Of a DNA stretch of 6,144 nucleotides, positions 1-3,935 are shown piece after piece; within the stretch, counting starts at the first letter, position 1, and each line of letters opens with the position of its first letter. The notes beneath the pieces are model-generated. The model had not been told where the DNA came from. It ran no database searches and saw nothing but the letters and a program-made list of their open reading frames with translations. Both the position numbers and the translations under genes were made by a program. The stretch comes from Chromatiales bacterium (lineage in GTDB: Bacteria > Pseudomonadota > Gammaproteobacteria > Chromatiales > Chromatiaceae): the NCBI GenBank assembly GCA_024639625.1, contig JAHEIA010000201.1, positions 1-6,144 on the forward strand. Direction: 5' to 3'.

Positions 1-466
1 CTTGCCGCATGTGCATCGACAGCTTGCGCACCGGGGCAGAAACCGTCAGCTCGCTGCCGTCATCCAGCAGCAGCGCCAGGTCGATCGACTCCCCGGGCAC
101 CAACGGTTGCCGCAAACCGATCAGCATGATGTGCAGGCCGCCGGGCGCCAGTTCGACCTCCCCACCCGCCGGGATTTCGATGCGTCCCACCGGGCGCATA
201 CGCATCATCCCCTGATCGAGGGTATGGGTATGCAACTCGACTACTTCCGCAGCCGGGGTGCGCCCGCCTACCAAGGCACGATCCTGTCCACTCGTGTTGC
301 GCAGAACCAGGAAAGCAGCGCTGTTGGGCTGCCCCGGCGGCACGGCACGCACATAGGCACCAGATACCAGCACCCCGCCCGCTGCATCGGCCGCCAGACC
401 CGAGGTGGTGATCGCAGCACAACCAAGGAGCAGGATCGCAGACAGCAATAGGGTTCGCGTGCTCAT
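1..466 (-). CDS. PCu(A)C family periplasmic copper chaperone (C-terminus cut by window edge)
   Basis: The family binds Cu(I) in the periplasm and passes it to the CuA centre of cytochrome oxidase, often together with a SCO protein. The 155 visible residues contain the family ligand pattern exactly: H79-X10-M90-X21-H112-X-M114. The N-terminus (MSTR, then a hydrophobic stretch to about residue 15) is a secretion signal. LLGC at 13-16 could be a lipobox, but a signal peptidase I site near GLA-AD (residues 24-27) fits as well, so lipoprotein or soluble is undecided. The visible end (MHM, residues 151-153) is Met/His-rich, as is common in the C-terminal tails of this family. The start at 466 is supported by GGAGGA at 472-477, 5 nt upstream. 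The gene lies 31 bp downstream of the SCO-like gene on the same strand, so cotranscription is likely. The stop codon lies outside the window. Confidence 0.93.
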   Translation of the reverse strand, partial: MSTRTLLLSAILLLGCAAITTSGLAADAAGGVLVSGAYVRAVPPGQPNSAAFLVLRNTSGQDRALVGGRTPAAEVVELHTHTLDQGMMRMRPVGRIEIPAGGEVELAPGGLHIMLIGLRQPLVPGESIDLALLLDDGSELTVSAPVRKLSMHMRQ

Positions 467-497
467 AGTATTCCTCCGCCCTAGCATTAGATTTCAG

Positions 498-1178
498 TCA
501 TTTGCCACGCCGACCCGGCCGCTGCGCTCTCGATGCCGCATCATGGCTCATTTCCGGCCCTTGCGCGAGCCGATCGCGCAGCATGTCGACGATGGCTTCC
601 GGCGCGGTGCCGTGGGGCAGACGCGCGTGCAACCGACCATCCAGATCGATGATGTAGGTCTCCGCCGTATGGTCAACAGCGTAATCGGTTGCGGATTTTA
701 CATCAGCGCGACGAAATGCCGCTCCATACATCGCCGCTATTTCCGCAAGCTGTTCGGGCTCCCCGGTGAGCCCGAGGATCTGCGGATGGAAATAATCCGT
801 ATACAGGTCGAGCCGCGCAAAATCATCACGCTCGGGGTCGACGCTGACGAACAGACCCTGTACGCGCTCCAGCTCCCCGGGGGAGAGCGCGTTCAGGGCC
901 ATGCTGAGAAAAGCCAGGCTGGTCGGACAGATATCCGGACACCAAGTGTAACCGAAATAGAGGACCACGACCTTGCCGCGGAAATCGAGGGTTTCCACCC
1001 ACCCGCCGCTGGATTGCAAGCGGAAATCACCGCCGACCGGCTGCGCTGCCCCAGTCAACTGGCGATGCCCCGGACCCATCGAGTGCTCACCATCCCAGTG
1101 GAAAAGCAGCCAGACTAGCAGTGGCCCCAGGCACATGATCAATGCCGCTGGTATCCACCAATGGTCCAGGCGTTTCAT
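498..1178 (-). CDS. SCO1/SenC family copper-binding, thioredoxin-fold oxidase assembly protein
   Basis: SCO proteins are membrane-anchored thioredoxin-fold proteins that bind copper and help build the CuA site of haem-copper oxidases. This one has 226 residues. A single N-terminal membrane segment (about 10-27) is followed by a periplasmic domain with the CxxxC copper/redox motif C80-P-D-I-C84 in the context GYTWCPDICPTSL. The third copper ligand is H170 in DYAVDHTAETY. A VSVDPERD segment (111-118) is also typical. The length fits the family. The frame stays open far upstream, but the ATG at 1178 is the start because TGGGGAGG lies 4 nt before it, the hydrophobic anchor begins right after it, and it overlaps the previous gene's stop codon by 4 bp (ATGA). 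The last 15 or so residues are basic and low in complexity. The neighbouring PCu(A)C gene supports a role in copper delivery to a terminal oxidase. Which oxidase cannot be told from this window. Confidence 0.95.
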   Translation of the reverse strand: MKRLDHWWIPAALIMCLGPLLVWLLFHWDGEHSMGPGHRQLTGAAQPVGGDFRLQSSGGWVETLDFRGKVVVLYFGYTWCPDICPTSLAFLSMALNALSPGELERVQGLFVSVDPERDDFARLDLYTDYFHPQILGLTGEPEQLAEIAAMYGAAFRRADVKSATDYAVDHTAETYIIDLDGRLHARLPHGTAPEAIVDMLRDRLAQGPEMSHDAASRAQRPGRRGK

Positions 1179-1672
1179 CGGGCCTCCCCAAGATCTACCC
1201 CGGGACGCACGGTCTCGAAGCGAAAAGGCGCGACCACCCGGGCCTCGCCCGTATCCACCAGCACCCGGGCCTCCCACTCCATGCGCGCGCGCACGCAAAC
1301 CGGCAGCACACCCTGGCCGGCGAAAGCCCCCGGCCCAACCGAGTCCAGCCGGACGCGATTGTACCCCATCGCCATATCCACCCCCGTGAAATCCACTTCC
1401 ACTCGACGCGCGTCCAGCCCCTGCAGCTGCACCCGCAACTGCAGGGGCTGCAGAACGGGTATGCTTGGCGGCTCTACCGCGAAGCGGATACTGGCCCCAC
1501 TCGGTAGGGCGGATTCGCAAGGAGCTTGTCGCAGATCGCAGTCCGGATCCAACGCCGCCTGCTCCTGGGCCTCTGGCTGAAGCAGCGGCGTTAGACGATG
1601 GCCTAGCACGCCGACAACCGCGGCCAGCAACAGGAGTGCGATCAACCACAAACGCTGGGTAGTTTTCTCCAT
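1175..1672 (-). CDS. Membrane-anchored periplasmic protein, FixH/YtkA-like, SCO-linked, function unknown
   Basis: This 165-residue protein has one N-terminal membrane segment (about 8-24) and a predicted periplasmic remainder. It carries three cysteines after the anchor: C45 and C52 just outside the membrane, and C126 in the segment GVLPVCVRARMEW. A Met-containing turn, VDMAMGYNRV (98-107), precedes it. The order (beta-rich stretch, MxMG, then a G.GVLPVC..RMEW.. strand) resembles FixH/YtkA-type immunoglobulin-like domains. That likeness is my inference from pattern, not a database match. The stop overlaps the SCO start by 4 bp, which suggests coupled translation and a linked job, possibly copper handling or oxidase assembly. 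No good Shine-Dalgarno sequence precedes the ATG at 1672 (only GCGAG), and an upstream in-frame ATG at 1699 runs into a stop after four codons, so 1672 is the best start. Residues 74-86 are Leu/Gln-rich and are encoded by an inverted repeat. Confidence 0.85.
   Translation of the reverse strand: MEKTTQRLWLIALLLLAAVVGVLGHRLTPLLQPEAQEQAALDPDCDLRQAPCESALPSGASIRFAVEPPSIPVLQPLQLRVQLQGLDARRVEVDFTGVDMAMGYNRVRLDSVGPGAFAGQGVLPVCVRARMEWEARVLVDTGEARVVAPFRFETVRPGVDLGEAR
1415..1450. repeat. 12-bp perfect inverted repeat inside the FixH-like gene
   Basis: CAGCCCCTGCAG (1415-1426) and CTGCAGGGGCTG (1439-1450) are exact reverse complements separated by 12 nt. In the minus-strand transcript they would form a GC-rich hairpin within codons for a Leu/Gln-rich stretch (LQPLQL...QLQG). 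Further CTGC copies sit in the spacer and just after arm two, so some of the symmetry may come from repeated CTG/CAG codons. Confidence 0.8.
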
Positions 1673-1705
1673 GATGCTCGCATGTTATGACGGGCGCATG
1701 ATGCT
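1670..1705. repeat. Direct repeat CATGATGCT at the junction of the DUF123 and FixH-like genes
   Basis: CATGATGCT occurs at 1670-1678 and 1697-1705, 27 bp apart. Read on the minus strand, each copy is AGCATCATG and contains an ATG. The upstream ATG (1699) opens a four-codon frame, ATG CGC CCG TCA, ending in TAA, in phase with the real start at 1672. This may be the remnant of a small tandem duplication or a chance repeat. Confidence 0.55.
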
Positions 1706-2249
1706 AGCCGTACCGAGGAAGCGGCGCATTGAGCTTGCGCAATCCGGCCACCGCCTCTCGCTCGCCGGCATTCACTTCACCGCGGGTGCGTGAGATCGTG
1801 CCGTGAGCCCGGCAGATGCGCCGTACCCGACGACGGAACCCGAGGAACGAGGGGCGGGCGGCGAAATGGAACAGATGCGTTGGACAAGTGCAGTCGCTTG
1901 CCCCAAACCCGCGGAGCGGGACACCTGCGCCCGGGCTTCGCCCCAGTATGCTGGCCCAAAGATGCTCTCGACGGATCGCATCATAAGTGAACCAGATCTC
2001 GAGAATTCGGCTGCGGGAACGCAGGTAGTCTATGTGCCAATGCAGGGGTTTGACGAGCCGGAGGTGCCGTGCACAGCGGGCGCCCACGCCCCCCGGCCCA
2101 AACGCGCTACCGGCATAAACGTAGAAACCAGGGCAGGCGCGCAGCGAGCCCAGTCGACCCACCGGAATCACTGCCGCCTTCCGGGTCTCGAGAACCAGGA
2201 TATAGGTCCCAGGTCGAGAGCCGAGCGGTGAAGTGTCCGCTGCCGTCAT
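1704..2249 (-). CDS. DUF123 / GIY-YIG nuclease-like domain protein
   Basis: This 181-residue protein shows the DUF123 pattern, a family grouped with GIY-YIG nucleases and found alone or fused to endonuclease III in some archaea. Visible in order: GTYILVL (14-20, the GIY strand), GFYVYAGSAFGPGG (41-54, the YIG strand), R58 and RH (61-62), HWHIDYLR (70-77), E84 in a position that suits the family's acidic residue, and GFGASDCTCPTHLF (114-127) with C120, C122 and H125. No biochemical role is firmly established for stand-alone members, and DNA cleavage or repair is only an inference. About 45 basic residues follow the domain (roughly 137-181). The ATG at 2249 places the GTY strand 14 residues from the N-terminus, which is normal, but the ribosome binding site is weak. 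The gene ends 31 bp before the FixH-like gene on the same strand and may head the copper operon. Confidence 0.86.
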   Translation of the reverse strand: MTAADTSPLGSRPGTYILVLETRKAAVIPVGRLGSLRACPGFYVYAGSAFGPGGVGARCARHLRLVKPLHWHIDYLRSRSRILEIWFTYDAIRREHLWASILGRSPGAGVPLRGFGASDCTCPTHLFHFAARPSFLGFRRRVRRICRAHGTISRTRGEVNAGEREAVAGLRKLNAPLPRYG

Positions 2250-2499
2250 GCGGTTAGCCGACCCGGGCGCCCGACCGCAGTGCGTTCGAGCCCCCGGTAG
2301 GGATAGCTACGCGATAGGCCGAGGGCGAAGATCAGCAGCGCCGTTGCGTGCGGGATAGAGACTACGATCGCAGTCGGCAGTCTCATTGCCGCCGCGCCGT
2401 CAGCGCCTAGTGACCTCGCCAAAGCAACCTGGCACACCGTGTTTCCGTCTTGCGCACCTCTGTCGCACCCTAGTCAGAACTTCTCGGGCGTTGCAGCAC

Positions 2500-2528
2500 C
2501 CACCATCCGGTGGTATCAGGATACCACC
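2500..2528. repeat. Three-arm inverted repeat able to form alternative hairpins
   Basis: GGTGGTATC (2509-2517) and GATACCACC (2520-2528) form a perfect 9-bp inverted repeat around a 2-nt centre. The first half also pairs with an upstream CCACC (2500-2504), leaving a 4-nt loop (ATCC). The GGTGG at 2509-2513 can therefore pair with either CCACC copy but not both. No T-run follows, so it is not a simple terminator. It could be an operator for a dimeric regulator or, if transcribed, a switchable structure. Its function is unknown. Confidence 0.7.
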
Positions 2529-2600
2529 ATGCAAGGGGCCGCCCACCGATCGCAGGCCGAACCGGCTGCGGCAGCAGCGTAGCCATCCCCAAGGACCGCG

Positions 2601-2630
2601 TTGCGCGAACACGCCCGGTTTCCGCATAAT
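2601..2630 (+). promoter_or_regulatory. Candidate sigma70-like promoter for rlmI
   Basis: TTGCGC (2601-2606) and CATAAT (2625-2630) stand 18 nt apart. The -10 box matches the TATAAT consensus at five of six positions and the -35 box keeps the leading TTG. Transcription would start near 2637, giving a leader of about 30 nt before the ATG at 2666. The boxes stand out in otherwise GC-rich sequence, but no experimental start is known. Confidence 0.45.
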
Positions 2631-2634
2631 GCGG
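2622..2634. promoter_or_regulatory. Palindrome covering the -10 box, possible operator
   Basis: CCGCAT-A-ATGCGG is a 6-bp perfect inverted repeat around a single central base, lying exactly over the proposed -10 box. Such placement would let a bound dimer block RNA polymerase. It is short enough to occur by chance, and no second copy was found next to the other genes. Confidence 0.35.
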
Positions 2635-2665
2635 CCTCGTACACTCGATCGGTGCTTCACGGCTC

Positions 2666-3856
2666 ATGGAACTGGCCCCACTCTATCTCAAGAAATCGGA
2701 GGAACGCCGCCTGCGCGCCGGGCACCTTTGGGTTTACAGCAACGAAGTCGACACGGGGCGCTCCCCGTTGACCGATTTCCAGCCGGGTCAGCAGGTGACC
2801 CTGCTGGCGAGCGACGGCCGAGCCGTCGGTGTGGGTTACGTCAATCCGCACAGCCTGATCTGCGCCCGTCTGGTTAGCCGGGACCCGGATCACCGTCTCG
2901 ACCGCTCGCTGATGACGCACCGGATCAACGTGGCGTTGGCGTTGCGCGAGCGTCTCTTTCCCCGGCCCTATTACCGGCTCGTCCACGGTGAAGGAGACCT
3001 GCTTCCCGGGTTGATCGTTGATCGCTTCGGCGATCTTCTCGTGGTGCAGCTCAACACCGCGGGCATGGAGGCGGTGCGGGAAGCGCTGCTTGCCGCTTTG
3101 CAGAAAGTAGTGGGGCCAAGCGCCATCCTGTTGCGTAACGATAGCGCCCTGCGCGCCCTCGAAGGGTTGCCGCTGGAGACCAGTCAGGTGGGATCGGTGC
3201 CTGAGATCGCCCAATTGGAAGAAAACCAGGTCCGTTTCCGCATCCCGTTACAGGGCGGGCAGAAGACCGGTTGGTATTTCGACCATCGGAGGAACCGCCG
3301 CAGGATGCAATCCTACGTGTCCGGTATGCGGGTCCTGGATCTGTTCAGTTATCTCGGGGCGTGGGGGCTTCAGGCGGCGGCGGCCGGCGCGTCCCGGGTG
3401 ACGCTCGTGGAGTCGTCTGCCAACGCCCTCGAGTGGGCGCGCAAAAACGCGGCGGAGCAAGGGGTGACGGATCGCCTGGAAACCTTTAAGGGAGACGTCT
3501 TCGAAGCCCTGCGGGAGTTTCGCACCGCACGCCGACGCTTCGACGTGGTGATCGCCGACCCGCCCGCGTTCATCAAGCGCAAGAAAGACCGCAAGAACGG
3601 CCTGCAGGCCTATCAGCGTCTCAACCGAATGGCGATGCAAGTGCTGGCAAAAGAAGGCCTGCTGATCAGCGCCTCCTGTTCCTTCCACCTGGCGCCGCAG
3701 GAACTGAACGACCTGCTGCTGTATCAGGCTCGGCACCTGGACCGCAGCCTACAGATCCTCGAGCGGGGCCACCAGGGGCCGGATCACCCGGTGCACCCCG
3801 CGATCCCCGAGAGCGACTATATCAAGTGCCTGTTCGGCCGCGTCTTGCCGAGCTAG
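2666..3856 (+). CDS. rlmI: RlmI-type 23S rRNA (cytosine-5) methyltransferase
   Basis: In E. coli, RlmI uses S-adenosylmethionine to methylate C1962 of 23S rRNA. This protein has 396 residues, the same length as the E. coli enzyme. An N-terminal PUA-type RNA-binding domain (about 1-80, with RRLRAGHLWVYSNEV and VGVGYVNPHS) is followed by a linker domain (HGEGDLLPGLIVDRFGD) and a Rossmann-fold methyltransferase domain. Motif I is VLDLFSYLGAWG (223-234), the acidic residue ending the next strand is in VTLVESS, motif IV is D298-P-P-A-F302, and motif VI is S337-C-S339 with C338 as the likely catalytic cysteine. The ATG at 2666 starts the conserved N-terminus. Its ribosome binding site is poor. A candidate promoter lies about 35 bp upstream. 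The same-strand kinase gene follows after 79 bp (or 37 bp with its upstream start), with no terminator seen between them. Confidence 0.94.
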   Translation: MELAPLYLKKSEERRLRAGHLWVYSNEVDTGRSPLTDFQPGQQVTLLASDGRAVGVGYVNPHSLICARLVSRDPDHRLDRSLMTHRINVALALRERLFPRPYYRLVHGEGDLLPGLIVDRFGDLLVVQLNTAGMEAVREALLAALQKVVGPSAILLRNDSALRALEGLPLETSQVGSVPEIAQLEENQVRFRIPLQGGQKTGWYFDHRRNRRRMQSYVSGMRVLDLFSYLGAWGLQAAAAGASRVTLVESSANALEWARKNAAEQGVTDRLETFKGDVFEALREFRTARRRFDVVIADPPAFIKRKKDRKNGLQAYQRLNRMAMQVLAKEGLLISASCSFHLAPQELNDLLLYQARHLDRSLQILERGHQGPDHPVHPAIPESDYIKCLFGRVLPS

Positions 3857-3866
3857 GGCGTACGTA

Positions 3867-3895
3867 TTGTCCCGCGCTGGGCAATCCCATAGCAT
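3867..3895 (+). promoter_or_regulatory. Weak candidate promoter for the kinase gene
   Basis: TTGTCC (3867-3872) and TAGCAT (3890-3895) are 17 nt apart, each matching the sigma70 consensus at four of six positions. A start near 3902 would leave about 33 nt before the ATG at 3936 and would rule out the alternative ATG at 3894, which overlaps the -10 box. A small inverted repeat, CCCAT-AGC-ATGGG (3886-3898), covers the same spot. Readthrough from rlmI is equally possible. Confidence 0.25.
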
Positions 3896-3935
3896 GGGCA
3901 AAAACCTATCGGTAATCCCTCAGACCCTTCGCACG

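Larger units (their letters stand above)
2250..2665. other. Divergent intergenic region between the DUF123 and rlmI genes
   Basis: These 416 bp separate two divergent gene sets and should carry promoters for both. On the plus strand I see a promoter candidate and its palindrome (2601-2634) and an upstream three-arm repeat (2500-2528), listed separately. On the minus strand I found no convincing -35/-10 pair for the DUF123-copper unit. A short minus-strand frame (ATG at 2386, 46 codons, ending at 2246 with an ATGA overlap into the DUF123 gene) encodes a hydrophobic stretch, IVVSIPHATALLIFALGL, but has no clear ribosome binding site, so I do not call it a gene. No RNA gene or terminator was recognised. 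Confidence 0.6.

Noticed and set aside
405..1118. Plus-strand frame of 237 codons
   Set aside because: It is antisense to the clearly identified SCO and PCu(A)C genes and shows no recognisable family features.
1179..1649. Long open frame upstream of and in phase with the SCO start (157 codons)
   Set aside because: It is Gly/Arg/Ala-rich with no domain pattern, overlaps the FixH-like gene in another frame, and the SCO start at 1178 has an excellent ribosome binding site followed by the membrane anchor. It is a high-GC shadow.
2386..2877. Plus-strand frame of 163 codons running into rlmI
   Set aside because: It is Pro/Arg-rich, overlaps the conserved rlmI N-terminus in another frame, and has no domain signature.
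2657..3214. Minus-strand frame of 185 codons
   Set aside because: It lies antisense to rlmI, whose motifs are all intact. Its composition is typical of an antisense shadow.
3857..3935. Rho-independent terminator after rlmI
   Set aside because: The only nearby hairpin (CCCAT-AGC-ATGGG at 3886-3898) has a 5-bp stem and is not followed by a T-run.
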